NCBI GenBank assembly: GCA_963791885.1
Contig: CAWBUL010000005.1
Location: forward strand, 558,001-622,000
DNA length: 64,000 bases
Reading direction: 5' to 3'
DNA from: CAVSUZ01 sp963791885
GTDB taxonomy: Bacteria; Pseudomonadota; Alphaproteobacteria; Acetobacterales; Acetobacteraceae
Shown here piece after piece: positions 9,449 through 19,279 of the stretch. Both the position numbers and the translations under genes were made by a program. A model generated the notes under the pieces. That model searched no databases and was not told the origin of the DNA. It saw only the letters and a list, made by a program, of their open reading frames with translations. Positions within the stretch are counted from its first letter, which is position 1, and the number at the start of each line of letters is the position of its first letter.

Positions 9449-11272
9449 ATGTGCGGCATCATCGGCGTGATCGGCGCGCGTCCCGCAGCGCCGCTGATCC
9501 TGGATGCGCTGCGGCGCCTCGAATACCGCGGCTACGACAGCGCCGGCATTGCCACGCTCGTGGACGGCGAGATTGAGCGCCGCCGTGCCGAGGGCAAGCT
9601 CGGCAACTTGGCAGCGGCCCTCGATCGTGCGCCGCTGCCCGGCAGCACGGGCATCGGACATACCCGCTGGGCGACGCATGGTGCGCCGACTGAAAGCAAC
9701 GCGCATCCCCACGCGACGGAGCTTGTCTCCGTGGTGCACAACGGCATCATCGAAAATCACGCGGAGCTGCGTGCCGAGCTGGAGGCCGCGGGCCAGAAGT
9801 TTTACACGGAAACAGATACCGAAACCGTCGCGCAGCTCGTCGATCTGAATCTCCGCCAGGGCATGGATCCGATTTCCGCAGCCGGCGCCGCGTTCCGCCG
9901 GCTCCAGGGCGCCTATGCGCTGGCCATCATCTTTGCCGGCCATCCCGAGCTGATCATCGGCGCGCAGAATGGGGCGCCGCTCGCGGTCGGCTTCGGCGAC
10001 GATGAGATGTTCGTCGGCTCCGACGCGTTGGCGCTGGCGCCTCTCACGCGCCGCATCGCGTACCTGAAAGATGGCGACTGGACCGTCGTTGACCGCAAGG
10101 GGGCGCGCTTCTTCGACACCTCCGGCGCTTCCGTCGAGCGCGAGGTGAAGCTCACGCGCCTGACCGGCGCCGCCATCGGCAAGGGCAACTTCCGCCACTT
10201 CATGGAAAAGGAGCTGCACGAACATCCGGCTGTGCTCGGCGACACGCTGCACAGGATGGTGAGTCCGTCGACACGCGCCGTCACCCTGCCCGATCTGCCG
10301 TTCGACCTTGCCAGCCTTTCACGTGCCACGATCAGCGCCTGCGGCTCCGCCTTCTATGCCGGTCTCGTCGGCCGCTGGTACCTCGAATCCGTCGCGCGCA
10401 TCCCCACCGACGCGGATGTCGCGAGCGAATTCCGCTACCGCGCGCCGCCGCTCCCCCGCGACGGCCTTGGCCTGCTCGTCAGCCAATCGGGCGAGACGGC
10501 GGATACCATGGCGGCGCTGCGCTACATGCGGGAGCAGAGCCAGCACATTCTGTCGGTTGTGAACGTGCCGGAAAGCAGCATGGCGCGTGAATCCGACGCG
10601 GTGCTGGAAACGGTTGCGGGCCCCGAAATCGGTGTCGCCAGCACGAAGGCCTTCACGGCACAGATCGCCGTGCTCGCCTGCCTCGCCATCGCTGTCGGCC
10701 GGGCACGCAACACCATCACGGCCGAGCAGGAGGCATCACTGACCGCCGCGCTTCTGGAAGTTCCCGGTCGCGCCGCCGAGGTCCTGGAAAAGGACGAGGC
10801 GATCCGCGAGCTGGCGACACGCATCGCGAAGGCCCGCGACGTTCTCTATCTCGGCCGCGGCAATTGCTTCCCGATCGCCTTGGAAGGTGCGCTGAAGCTG
10901 AAGGAAATCAGCTATATTCACGCCGAAGGCTACGCCGCCGGTGAAATGAAGCACGGTCCGATCGCGCTGATCGATCCCGCCGTGCCCGTCATCGCGACGG
11001 TTCCTTCCGGCCCGCTATTTGAAAAGACCGCGTCGAATCTGCAGGAAGCCGCGGCTCGCGGCGGACAGGTCATCGTGTTCAGCGACCATGTCGGAGCCGA
11101 CCGGCTACGGCACATTGCGGCGGAAACCATCGTTCTACCCGAGGTCGATCCGTTCGTCGCACCGCTGCTCTACGCAATCCCGGTGCAGCTTCTCGCCTAC
11201 CATGTGGCCGTCCTGAAAGGGACAGACGTCGATCAGCCGCGGAACCTCGCAAAGTCCGTCACGGTGGAATAG
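9449..11272 (+). CDS. glmS: Glutamine-fructose-6-phosphate aminotransferase
   Basis: 607 aa, full length. Begins MCGIIGVIG with the glutaminase Cys at position 2; GHTRWATHG and NGIIENH complete the glutaminase site. Two SIS domains follow (SACGSAFYAGLVGRWYLE; SQSGETADTMAAL; GRGNCFPIALEGALKLKEIS). It ends with the conserved DQPRNLAKSVTVE. It produces glucosamine-6-phosphate, the first step toward UDP-GlcNAc, and works with the adjacent GlmU. Confidence 0.97.
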   Translation: MCGIIGVIGARPAAPLILDALRRLEYRGYDSAGIATLVDGEIERRRAEGKLGNLAAALDRAPLPGSTGIGHTRWATHGAPTESNAHPHATELVSVVHNGIIENHAELRAELEAAGQKFYTETDTETVAQLVDLNLRQGMDPISAAGAAFRRLQGAYALAIIFAGHPELIIGAQNGAPLAVGFGDDEMFVGSDALALAPLTRRIAYLKDGDWTVVDRKGARFFDTSGASVEREVKLTRLTGAAIGKGNFRHFMEKELHEHPAVLGDTLHRMVSPSTRAVTLPDLPFDLASLSRATISACGSAFYAGLVGRWYLESVARIPTDADVASEFRYRAPPLPRDGLGLLVSQSGETADTMAALRYMREQSQHILSVVNVPESSMARESDAVLETVAGPEIGVASTKAFTAQIAVLACLAIAVGRARNTITAEQEASLTAALLEVPGRAAEVLEKDEAIRELATRIAKARDVLYLGRGNCFPIALEGALKLKEISYIHAEGYAAGEMKHGPIALIDPAVPVIATVPSGPLFEKTASNLQEAAARGGQVIVFSDHVGADRLRHIAAETIVLPEVDPFVAPLLYAIPVQLLAYHVAVLKGTDVDQPRNLAKSVTVE

Positions 11273-11325
11273 CGATCTCCGTTGAGCCTCCGTGTTAAAT
11301 TCTTTCTTCGTTACCCACCGCGCTT
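11273..11325. repeat. Partial copy of a dispersed CTCCGTG intergenic element
   Basis: Directly after glmS the plus strand reads CTCCGTTGAGCCTCCGTGTTAAAT. It matches the right half of the longer copies near 18446-18512 and 38101-38146. The matching left half is missing here. Confidence 0.55.
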
Positions 11326-12771
11326 GCCCGGCACGTCTCGTAAAGATGGTGCAGAGCCGTTTCGCCCATCGCGCCATAGCGTCCCGGCGGGCAGTATGAC
11401 GGGCGCTGCCAAAGTCAGGAAAACCCCCAGCGCGCTGATCCGCTGCACCAGCGTCCACACCGCATGATGATGGCCGCCCAAAATACCCGACACCGCCATC
11501 GCGGCTTCGGCCGCGGCGGCGCATAGCAAAGCGGATTTAGCGCCTGCGCGCAGCAGCGCAGGAATACTCGAACCGACGTATCGGGAGCATCGAGCGAGCA
11601 TGTAAGGGCCGGTCCCTGCTTGCGCGGCGATCCAGATCCACACCGCCTCCCGTGCATTGCCCGGGCGCAGGACCAGCGCGCCGGCAAGCAGAAGCATGCA
11701 GGATCCGATATTCGCGCGCAGCGCCACATTGGGTCGCCCCAGCGCAACCAGGCAGACCCCCGCGGGAAAAAGCAGAAAGCTCCATCCGGCCAGCACGGCA
11801 AGCAGGGCAGCCGCGCTCCCCGCCTGAGCCCAGGCGGGTCCGAGCAGAATCCGCGTGAGCGGACCCACCGAGACGTACAGCACGGCACAGAGTGGAAACA
11901 AGATGACACCGGACCACGCCTGCCACGCGTCAGCGTTCGCAAGCAGCTTCTTCGGATCCGACTGCACACGCGACATCGTGGGCAGCATCAGCCGCCACAG
12001 CGCGGTGCTGACCAGCTCGCGCACCGTATCCACCAATCGGAACGCAAGGTGCACCTCGCCCAGCACGGCCGGCCCGGCCGTGGCGCCGATCATCACAGCG
12101 AACAGCCGGTATCGGCCATGCAAGACCAACGTACTCAGCGTCAGCGGTCCGCCCAGAGCCAGCATGTCGTGAACCGCGCTCCAGCGACACGACAATGTTG
12201 GCCGCCAGCGGGCACGCAACAGCAGCACGAGTGCACCGCAAAGCGACATGGTTGCCTGCTGGAACACCATCGACCACGCGCCAGCCCCGTGCAAAGCGCA
12301 GGCGATGCCGACGGCCGTTCCGGCGCCCTGGCCGATGATGGTGCGCGCCGCCAGCAGCTTGTAGCGGCTGGTCCGTGTCAGCAGCCCTTGCACCGCACCG
12401 GCGGCGCCGACCAGCGGCAGCACGGCCGCCAGCACCAGCGACATCGGCACCAGCCGAGCATCCCCCACGGCTTCGCGCAGTCCCAGCCCGGCAGCTGCCT
12501 GTGCCAGCCCGGCGGCAACGCCTATGAGAGACGAGGCCCAGAACGCACTGGCCGCGGCGCTTTCGTCCATGCTCGCGCGCTGCACCATCGCGTCCGCGAA
12601 CAGCGCATTGACGCCCACCCAGAACAGCACATGGATCGACACGGCCGCCGCGCCCACGCCCAGTTCAGCCGGACCGATCGGCCGGGCGATCAGAAACGCC
12701 GACGCCATGGAGAAACAGCCGGAGGCTGCGGCTTCGACCGCTGACCAGGCGATCGCCGTGCGCGACGTCAC
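11311..12771 (-). CDS. Polysaccharide/lipid-linked oligosaccharide flippase (Wzx/MVF type)
   Basis: About 486 aa, with some 12-14 hydrophobic segments along its length. The pattern (AWSAVEAAASGCFSMASAFL at the start, IGPAELGVGAAAVS) resembles the polysaccharide-transport superfamily that flips undecaprenyl-linked repeat units. The GTG at 12771 overlaps the previous gene's stop (GTGTGACG), so I prefer it to an open extension upstream. Its last gene position in the wzc-membrane protein-flippase run supports an exopolysaccharide role. Assignment is by fold pattern and context. Confidence 0.8.
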   Translation of the reverse strand: MTSRTAIAWSAVEAAASGCFSMASAFLIARPIGPAELGVGAAAVSIHVLFWVGVNALFADAMVQRASMDESAAASAFWASSLIGVAAGLAQAAAGLGLREAVGDARLVPMSLVLAAVLPLVGAAGAVQGLLTRTSRYKLLAARTIIGQGAGTAVGIACALHGAGAWSMVFQQATMSLCGALVLLLRARWRPTLSCRWSAVHDMLALGGPLTLSTLVLHGRYRLFAVMIGATAGPAVLGEVHLAFRLVDTVRELVSTALWRLMLPTMSRVQSDPKKLLANADAWQAWSGVILFPLCAVLYVSVGPLTRILLGPAWAQAGSAAALLAVLAGWSFLLFPAGVCLVALGRPNVALRANIGSCMLLLAGALVLRPGNAREAVWIWIAAQAGTGPYMLARCSRYVGSSIPALLRAGAKSALLCAAAAEAAMAVSGILGGHHHAVWTLVQRISALGVFLTLAAPVILPAGTLWRDGRNGSAPSLRDVPGKRGG

Positions 12772-13919
12772 ACCTCTCTCCGCCCCGCCAGCGCCAGGGC
12801 TGCCACCACCCCGGGCAGCCACATCACGCGGCTCTGGTATCGGTCATGCGGTCCGGAAAGCCCGCCGCAGATGAAGGCGTTGGCGACGATACCGATGAGA
12901 ACGGCACAAACGGCGATCCGCGCTGATGAAGCCGCCTTGCGGCGCACCGCCAAGGCAAGACAACCCAGCAGCCCGATCAGTGCGACCACCTCGTGGAGCC
13001 GCATGAGCCATACCGGAAGCAGGCTCATGCCCTGCGTCTGACGCGCCGCCTCGTAACGCCGGGCCTCGGCGGCGGGAAAGTCGCGCTCGACCCAAGGCGT
13101 AACCTCGGAGGGCCAGGGATGCAGCCCGTCCCCGGTTTCAAACAGAATGGCCTGGATCATACCGTTCGAGACAAACGCCTCGGCTTCGCGCATCGGCTCG
13201 GCAGCAACGGCGCTGGCAATGATGGCACCCGCCTCGGGGCTGAACCGCTTTGCACCACCGACGGCTCCCAGCGGCCCCTGCGGATCCCACAGGAACTCGT
13301 CCGCGTTGTCGGTCAGGTCGGCCACATAGGGGCACAACATCCAGCCGGCCTGCGGGCAGTTGCGGACCAGCGCATCCCGCCCCGGCCCGTCGGCAATGAC
13401 GCGAGCCAGCAGGAAGACGTTCCCGTACGGACTGATGGCGAAACCGCGCCTGGCAACGACATTCACCGACATCAGCGCAAACATGCCCAGCGCAACCGCC
13501 ACCCACGGCGCCAGGCTCCGACGCCACGGCAGCAACACGATCAGCAGCACGACCGCCAACGGCAGATTGGATAGATGCGCTGCGATTGCGAATGTAACCA
13601 GAAGAACAAGGCCCACCCGCTCCGCAACGCTTAGCCAAGCTGGGGCGACAAGCAGCACCACCAAGCTCAAAATCATCAGCGCCGTTAAAAAATCCGGGCT
13701 GAGTTCGCTGATGGTCCACGGCAGCGATGTCAGCACCGCCGCGCCGGCGGCCAGCGGCAGCAGCATCCACGGATGCCAGCGCGCGATTAGCAGCCGGCCG
13801 CAGATCGACAGCACACAGCACGCCATCAGCGACTGCACGGCGATCACCGGCCACGTCGTGATGGTCAGGTGCAGCGGCAGCATGAAGAAGCTGTAGAAAA
13901 CCGGCCGGACCGCAGGCAT
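12768..13919 (-). CDS. Polytopic membrane protein of the exopolysaccharide locus, N-terminus uncertain
   Basis: About 380 aa with roughly 8-9 hydrophobic segments (LLPLAAGAAVLTSLPW, LTALMILSLVVLLVAP, VALIGLLGCLALAV) and a large periplasmic part around residues 170-290. I do not recognise a named family; it may assemble or modify surface polysaccharide. It starts abruptly at VRPVFYSFFMLPLHL, which looks like the middle of a first domain. An ATG at 13958 and one at 13919 are both possible. It overlaps the end of the kinase gene in another frame, so a deletion or frame error at the junction is likely. Confidence 0.6.
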   Translation of the reverse strand: MPAVRPVFYSFFMLPLHLTITTWPVIAVQSLMACCVLSICGRLLIARWHPWMLLPLAAGAAVLTSLPWTISELSPDFLTALMILSLVVLLVAPAWLSVAERVGLVLLVTFAIAAHLSNLPLAVVLLIVLLPWRRSLAPWVAVALGMFALMSVNVVARRGFAISPYGNVFLLARVIADGPGRDALVRNCPQAGWMLCPYVADLTDNADEFLWDPQGPLGAVGGAKRFSPEAGAIIASAVAAEPMREAEAFVSNGMIQAILFETGDGLHPWPSEVTPWVERDFPAAEARRYEAARQTQGMSLLPVWLMRLHEVVALIGLLGCLALAVRRKAASSARIAVCAVLIGIVANAFICGGLSGPHDRYQSRVMWLPGVVAALALAGRREV

Positions 13920-16063
13920 CCGCGTCGGAGTAACCGGACAGGAAATGGACGTGCGCATCGACGCGCGTCAGTGCGACACCCGCGACATTCGCGCCCGCCT
14001 CTTCCAGCAATGCAACCGCGTTGCGTGCGACGTCGTGCGTCGTGCGTCGCCACCGGGCACAGAACAGCGTGGCATCCGCCATCTGCGCAATCAGCCGCGT
14101 ATCGGCCGTCGCCAGGGCCGGAGGCGCATCCATCACCACGAGCGTGAAGTCCTCCCGCAGCGACTTCAGCAGTGACGCCATTTTGTCGGTCATGAAGAGG
14201 CCGGCACTGCCTGGGCCAACGGCGCCCGCCGGAACGACTTTCAGCGGCGTCAGCGGGTCATGGCGGATCACATCTGACAGCTCGGCCTGATCCAGCAGGA
14301 GCTCGGCCAGACCGGGACCGTCCAGCCCGAGCAATCCGGCCATCGCCGGCCGGCGCAGATCGCAATCGAGCAAAATCACCCGCTCGCCGCTCAGCGCGGC
14401 AACCCGTGCCAGCGACAGCGCGAGCGTGGTTTTTCCCTCCGCCGGACGGGCGCCCGTGATGGCGATGGTGCGGGGCTTGGTCTGCCCGATCCACAAGCTG
14501 GTCCGCAGCGCGCGCATCTGTTCCGCAAAACCGCCCAGCGGCCGCAGCGCCGCATAGTCCTGCACGCGCAGCCGCCCCAGGGTACGACGACTTCAAATTC
14601 GGCACCAGCGCGAGGCACGGCAGGCGAACCTGCCGGCGCACATCATCCCCGCTCGCCAGCGTCGCGTCGCTGATTTCCAGCAGATAGACCAGGAACAAGC
14701 CCAGCAGCACGCCTGAAACGCAAGCCGCCGCCAAAACGGCACGTGTCCGTGGATACGCGGGCTGCGCTGGAGGCAGCGCGAGCGACACCTCGTGCGCATC
14801 CGGCGTTTCCACCGCAGCCTGCTGCGCCGTCTCCTGCAATGTCTGCAGCACGTTCGTCAGCAACGCGCGGGAGGCATCCGCATCCCGCTGCATCAGGCTG
14901 AGCGGAATCTCCGCCTGCGCGCTCTGGTCCACGTGAGTCTGCGCGGTGGCAAGCTCACGCTCCAGCCCTGCAACCCGATCCCGGGCCGCCCGCAACCCCG
15001 CCTCGGTCCCGGAGACCACCCGCGACGTTTCCGCCTGTTCCTGCGCGCGAACCTCGGCAAGCTCGCGCTGCAGGGCCACGACGTCGGGATGCTTCGGTCC
15101 CAACCGCACCTGCAGCGACTGCAATTCCCCCGCAATCGTCGTCTCCTGCTCGCGCAGGCGCACGACACTGTCGGCCAGCGGCGCCTCTCCGGCCTGAGTA
15201 CTGGTGGCATTCAGCCGTCCTGCCGCTGTCGCCAGGTCGGCGCGCGCCCGCGCGAGCGCCTCGGTGAGCTGCGTGACACTCTCCACGTCCAGCTCGGCAT
15301 GCACTCCCTGCACCAGCCCTTTCTGAGCCCGATACGTCGCGATCCGGTCTTCCTGGGAGCGCAGTTCAGTACGCAACTCGGACGCGCGGCGTTCCAGCCA
15401 CGCGCGGGCCTTATCAACGGCACTGAATTTCGCCGCGAGCTGCGCGCGGACATAAATGTCCATCAACCCGTTCACCACCGCCGCGGCGAGTACCGGATCA
15501 GCGGCGGTGAACGACACCTCGATCACGTGTGAACCGGTGATCGGACGCACGACCGTGGCGCGCTGTACCCCGAGCAGCACCTCGTTCCGGATGGAACGCG
15601 GCGGCGGTCCCGTTGTCGTGTCCGCAGCAGGTGGATCGTGGCCGAAGTAACGGGCGAAAAGCGACGGCGGCCGCAGCGATGGGTTGAATTCCGGCTTGGA
15701 GAATAGGTTCAGGCGCTGCGCCATCGGTTCGATAGTGCGCAGTCCGTGCAGCACCTCCACCTGGCTGAGCATAACAGCATCGGTAATCGGATCGCTCTGC
15801 AGGATGCTCTGCAGTTCCTGCGTGCGATATCGCCCCGGTTCGTAGATCAACGTCCCGGTCGCGGTATAGAGCGGCGTAACTTGCTTAAGAGCGATGACCG
15901 CAAGCAGCGGCACGATAACCATGCACCCGAGCAGCGGTATCTTCTGCCGGCGCAGCACATCGAGCAGGCTCCGCAAATTCGGAACGGCTTGCGACGCGGG
16001 CGAAGGCGCGTCGTCCGCACGACGCCACGCCTCCCCTCTCGCGCCGGCCGTTTTATCGAGCAT
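13905..16063 (-). CDS. Wzc-type chain-length determinant / tyrosine kinase, frame broken
   Basis: Inner-membrane co-polymerase and BY-kinase controlling exopolysaccharide length and export. The N-terminal Wzz domain has a membrane segment (about residues 45-65), a long coiled-coil periplasmic part and a second membrane segment AACVSGVLLGLFLVYLLEIS. The cytoplasmic kinase then has Walker A ARPAEGKTTLALSLA, Walker A' VILLDCDLRRP and Walker B LVVMDAPP. The frame changes at about 14580-14582; removing one base from CCC (minus strand) joins LKSSYLGRLRVQDYAALRPL without loss. The tail breaks off near GYSDADA, without the usual tyrosine-rich end. The ATG at 16063 has AGGAG 5 bases before it. Confidence 0.8.
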
Positions 16064-16110
16064 CCCGTCTCCTGGCGTGATGGGCCGGAGCATGGATGAC
16101 GATTGCTAAA

Positions 16111-16128
16111 AGAATGCTAAGGCATTCT
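16111..16128. promoter_or_regulatory. Palindrome between divergent wzc and wza-like genes
   Basis: AGAATGC-TAAG-GCATTCT, a perfect 7-bp inverted repeat in the short divergent promoter region. It could be an operator for a dimeric regulator or a hairpin in the 5' leader. Nothing in the sequence decides between these. Confidence 0.4.
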
Positions 16129-16195
16129 CGTTAACCGTCTGGATAACACTTCGGCGAATACAAGCGTCCATGTCGCCGCGTGCCTGCCTGGTCTC

Positions 16196-16726
16196 GTGAC
16201 GTTGATGCTGGTCTCCGCCTGCGCGCCCGGCGGTGGCCTTCCGATCCTGCCGCCCTCCCATCCCGCCGAATACCGCCTGAGCCCCGGCGATGAGGTGCGC
16301 ATCATCACCGTCGGTCAGGACGAACTCACCGGCCAATTCCGCATCGACGATAGCGGGAAGATCGCCGTGCCGATGCTCGGTAATCTGCCCGCTGCGGGTT
16401 TGGGGCCGTCGGAGCTGGGGCGAGAAGTGGCTGGCTTACTTCAAAAAGACGGTCTGATTCGCGCTCCCTCTGTCTCCGTCGAGGTCGTGCGCTATCGCCC
16501 TGTTTCCGTGCTGGGTGAGGTCAACAAGCCGGGCGCCTTCGACTACGAGCCGGGCATGACGCTGCTATCCGCCGTGGCGCAGGCCGGTGGCTTCACCCCG
16601 CGCGCTGTCGAGGGCGATGCCTCGGTACTGCGCACGAGCGGCGGCCGCGCCACCGAATGGCGTGCCAGTCGCACCGACGTGCTCCAGCCCGGCGATGTGG
16701 TGACGGTATTCGAACGGCGATTTTGA
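16196..16726 (+). CDS. Wza-type polysaccharide export lipoprotein
   Basis: 176 aa. The N-terminal lipobox VSAC follows a short hydrophobic run; then the polysaccharide-export domain (YRLSPGDEVRIITVGQDEL, RIDDSGKIAVPMLGNLPAAG) and one SLBB domain (YRPVSVLGEVNKPGAFDYEP). The size fits the short alphaproteobacterial export proteins. It should form the outer-membrane channel working with the Wzc protein encoded divergently. The GTG at 16196 gives a very short signal peptide; hydrophobic coding continues upstream, so the true start may be earlier. Confidence 0.87.
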   Translation: MTLMLVSACAPGGGLPILPPSHPAEYRLSPGDEVRIITVGQDELTGQFRIDDSGKIAVPMLGNLPAAGLGPSELGREVAGLLQKDGLIRAPSVSVEVVRYRPVSVLGEVNKPGAFDYEPGMTLLSAVAQAGGFTPRAVEGDASVLRTSGGRATEWRASRTDVLQPGDVVTVFERRF

Positions 16727-17076
16727 AATGCAGATCGCCCTCGATCCCCGATAATCTCGCGCTCCTCGATGACGAAGGTCTTGATCCGCCCGATGAAGCG
16801 CGCTCCATCCGCGTAAAGCCTCTGTGCCTCCGGACTGGCGGCGGACGCGCACATCGCCTCCACATCGTCGTACCACAGTTCCGCGATGCCATCGATTTCT
16901 ATGTCGATCTGTGGGATATCCGGCCGCCCGCGTGTGCCGGTGATGTGGGATTGAATATAACGGCGCAGACCCGGCACGGCGTGGGCAAGCGGCGCGTGCG
17001 TTTCCATCCAGTATTTAACGAACTCGTCATGGGTCAGACCGTCCCGCTTCGTTAGCAGGGAAAGTACCTTGATCAT
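16543..17076 (-). CDS. EthD-domain protein
   Basis: 177 aa if read to its stop. Residues 1-100 match the EthD fold: MIKVLSLLTKRDGLTHDEF, KYWMETHAPLAHAVPGLRRY and a second half ending IKTFVIEEREIIG. The family is small, dimeric and ferredoxin-like, often linked to catabolic oxygenases; substrate unknown. The last 60 or so residues overlap the convergent wza-like gene and look non-conserved, so the original stop was probably near 16740. The ATG at 17076 starts the conserved domain. Confidence 0.7.
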   Translation of the reverse strand: MIKVLSLLTKRDGLTHDEFVKYWMETHAPLAHAVPGLRRYIQSHITGTRGRPDIPQIDIEIDGIAELWYDDVEAMCASAASPEAQRLYADGARFIGRIKTFVIEEREIIGDRGRSAFQNRRSNTVTTSPGWSTSVRLARHSVARPPLVRSTEASPSTARGVKPPACATADSSVMPGS

Positions 17077-17110
17077 TGAACCCCCTCCGGGCCGGATCGC
17101 TCCCGCCCAC

Positions 17111-18220
17111 ATGAGCGCCGAGCCAACCTTCGATGTCCAGACCGGCCTGACAATGGAACAGGCCGGGGCGTTGTGGCGTGAGCTTCAACTGCGCGCCGAC
17201 GGGAGCATTTTCCTCAGCTGGCTTTGGATCTCTTCGTGGCTTCAGGAGCTCGGGGAGGTTCCGCCGCTGTTCGTCGGTACGGCCGCGGGACGAACGGTCC
17301 TGCTCGGCTTCCTGCTGCCCTCCTCCCGCAAGGCTGTCCGTCTCATCCGCTTCGATGGATTGCAACTGCACACCACGGGGCAATGGGAGCAGGACTGCAT
17401 CGCGATCGAATACAATGGGTTTCTGGTCGATCGTGATTGGGCCGGTCGCGTAGAGCGATCCGCCTTTGCCTGGCTGCTGCGCGGTCATCAGGTTGCAGGT
17501 GTGCGGCCAGCCGAGGTGCACATTCTCTCCATGCTGGAGGAGCATCGGACCGCGTGGACCCCCGACAGCGCCGCGCATCGGATCCCCTTTCGCAAGCCGT
17601 CCTGGCGGGTGGATTTGGATAGTCTCCGCGCGCGTGGCTCGGATTATCTGTCCAGCCTGCGGCCCAACACGCGGCAGCAGATCCGGCGCTCCATGCGGCT
17701 ATACGACGTCGCCGGAGGACTCTCGGCCACCTGGGCAGACAGTGCTGAGACGGGACTGCGCTTCCTCGATGGACTTAAAACGCTCCACCAAAACCAATGG
17801 AACGCACGCGGCAAACCAGGCGGCTTTGCTTCAGGTTTCTTCGAACGCTTTCAGCGCCGGCTGATCGCCGAGGCATTGCCGGCCGGCGCCGCCGAACTCG
17901 TGCAGATCGCTCGCGGCGGAGAACCCATCGGATATCTCTATAACCTGGTGTGGCAGGGCTACGTGCACGCCTTCGTCTCCGGCATCCTCTTCGAGGACGA
18001 CAATCGCCTGAAGCCCGGGTTGGTGTGTCACGCGCTCTGCATCCAGCATCACCTGGATGCCGGCGCCTCCGTCTACGACTTCATGGCCGGCGATTTTCGC
18101 TACAAAGCCAGCCTGGGGGAGCCCGGACCCGACTTCATCTACCTCTTGCTGCAGAGACGCACACTCGCGGCGTGGGCGGAAGCTTCGATGTATCGCGCGC
18201 GCGACCGCTTGCGGACCTGA
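17111..18220 (+). CDS. CelD/BcsL-like acyltransferase (GNAT fold)
   Basis: 369 aa. Matches the CelD/FemAB-related GNAT family found in exopolysaccharide clusters: SWLWISSWLQELGE early, SLRPNTRQQIRRSMRLYDVA at the middle, then GGEPIGYLYNLVWQGYVHAF and DFMAGDFRYKASLGEP in the C-terminal acyltransferase half. It probably adds an acyl group to the sugar polymer or a lipid-linked precursor. The ATG at 17111 was preferred to an upstream in-frame one at 17069. It closes the exopolysaccharide locus. Confidence 0.82.
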   Translation: MSAEPTFDVQTGLTMEQAGALWRELQLRADGSIFLSWLWISSWLQELGEVPPLFVGTAAGRTVLLGFLLPSSRKAVRLIRFDGLQLHTTGQWEQDCIAIEYNGFLVDRDWAGRVERSAFAWLLRGHQVAGVRPAEVHILSMLEEHRTAWTPDSAAHRIPFRKPSWRVDLDSLRARGSDYLSSLRPNTRQQIRRSMRLYDVAGGLSATWADSAETGLRFLDGLKTLHQNQWNARGKPGGFASGFFERFQRRLIAEALPAGAAELVQIARGGEPIGYLYNLVWQGYVHAFVSGILFEDDNRLKPGLVCHALCIQHHLDAGASVYDFMAGDFRYKASLGEPGPDFIYLLLQRRTLAAWAEASMYRARDRLRT

Positions 18221-18248
18221 TATCGAATCTTATGAAGGTGCGGGCATC

Positions 18249-18513
18249 GAAGTATACAACACAGAGGACACCCGGAGGCACGCGGAGCAGATCGCGCTTG
18301 ACCGGAACCGCTTGCGGTTACAGGAGCGCCTGAATCGGCCCGAAACAAAGAAAGCAGAGCGCAATCGCTTCGGAGATTGCCCCAGACTTGATCCGTCAAT
18401 CGCGCGCGTCGGCATCGCGGCCGGCAATCTCTGTTTATCAAATATCTCCGTGACCCTCCGTGTGTCCTCCGTGGTCTACGCGTTAAATACTTGCCTTAAA
18501 TACTTGCTTTGCC
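18249..18513. repeat. Dispersed intergenic inverted-repeat element, long copy
   Basis: This fills the 310-bp stretch between the acyltransferase and DsbA-like genes. Left arm: GAAGTATACAACACAGAGGA followed by CACCCGGAGG. Right arm (18446-18512): CTCCGTGACCCTCCGTGTGT, CCTCCGTGG, then TTAAATACTTGC twice. The arms are reverse complements of one another apart from small changes, with about 170 bp between. A shorter copy lies at 38037-38146. No gene is seen inside. Confidence 0.7.
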
Positions 18514-18530
18514 ACCCCCACGGCGGAGCC

Positions 18531-19199
18531 TCAAATCTCCGCCTCCTCCACCGCGGCAATATCCAGCAGCCGCTCAATCACCTCCGGCTCCTGCGCTCCG
18601 GCAATCGCGTGCCGCCCGGACACCACAAAACACGGCACCCCGTTGATCCCCAATCGATGCGCACGAAGATTGTCCGCGTGCACCGCGTCCACCTCCTCAT
18701 CGCTGGACAGGAACCGGCGGGCCGCCGGGCCCGGCAGGCCGCAGGAGGCCGCGACCGCCAGCAGCGTCACGCGGTCACCGATATCCGCCCCTTCGGTGAA
18801 ATGCGCGGTGAACAGGGCCTCCACCATCTCGTCAGCGCGACCGAAGCGCGACGCGAAGCGAACCAGCCGATGCGCATCCACGCTGGACGGTGTACGCTTG
18901 ATCCGGTCGAACCGGAACATCACCCCGTCCGTACGTCCGACTTCCGCGATTGAAGCGTAAAGTCGCTTGGCGCGCTCTTCGCCCCCGAACTTGCGGATCA
19001 CATAATCCGGTCGCGCCATCCCGGCGCGCGGCATGTCCGGGTTCAGCAGAAAGTGCCGCCACACCAGGTCAGCGGCGATATCCGGCCGCCGGCGCAGCGT
19101 GCGGCGAAGGCGACGCACCCCGACGAAGCACCACGGGCACACCAGGTCCAGCACCACTTCGATGCTCAACCGTGCTCTGGGTGGGGCGAGGACGTTCAC
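18531..19199 (-). CDS. DsbA-family thioredoxin-fold protein (FrnE-like)
   Basis: 222 aa. Active-site motif CPWC (VLDLVCPWCFVGVRRL, near residues 21-24) and the helical insert typical of the DsbA/FrnE/2-hydroxychromene-2-carboxylate isomerase group, ending with GINGVPCFVVSGRHAIAGAQ (cis-Pro loop VPCF). No signal peptide, so it should be cytoplasmic, more like FrnE than periplasmic DsbA. The substrate is unknown. Same strand as the SnoaL-like gene upstream. Confidence 0.88.
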   Translation of the reverse strand: MNVLAPPRARLSIEVVLDLVCPWCFVGVRRLRRTLRRRPDIAADLVWRHFLLNPDMPRAGMARPDYVIRKFGGEERAKRLYASIAEVGRTDGVMFRFDRIKRTPSSVDAHRLVRFASRFGRADEMVEALFTAHFTEGADIGDRVTLLAVAASCGLPGPAARRFLSSDEEVDAVHADNLRAHRLGINGVPCFVVSGRHAIAGAQEPEVIERLLDIAAVEEAEI

Positions 19200-19279
19200 C
19201 GCGCGGCTCCCTTCTCCGGCTCCGATCGGCCGGACAGCGGGAGACTATCACCCTGCGCGGGGCCGCAGGGCAAGCAACG

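Noticed and set aside
8924..10252. 442-codon minus-strand frame across glmU and glmS
   Set aside because: It is the mirror of conserved coding on the plus strand and has no recognisable motifs.
13138..13900. Continuation of the kinase frame into a 475-aa protein
   Set aside because: After GYSDADA the residues are Ala/Arg shadow sequence of the membrane-protein gene in another frame.
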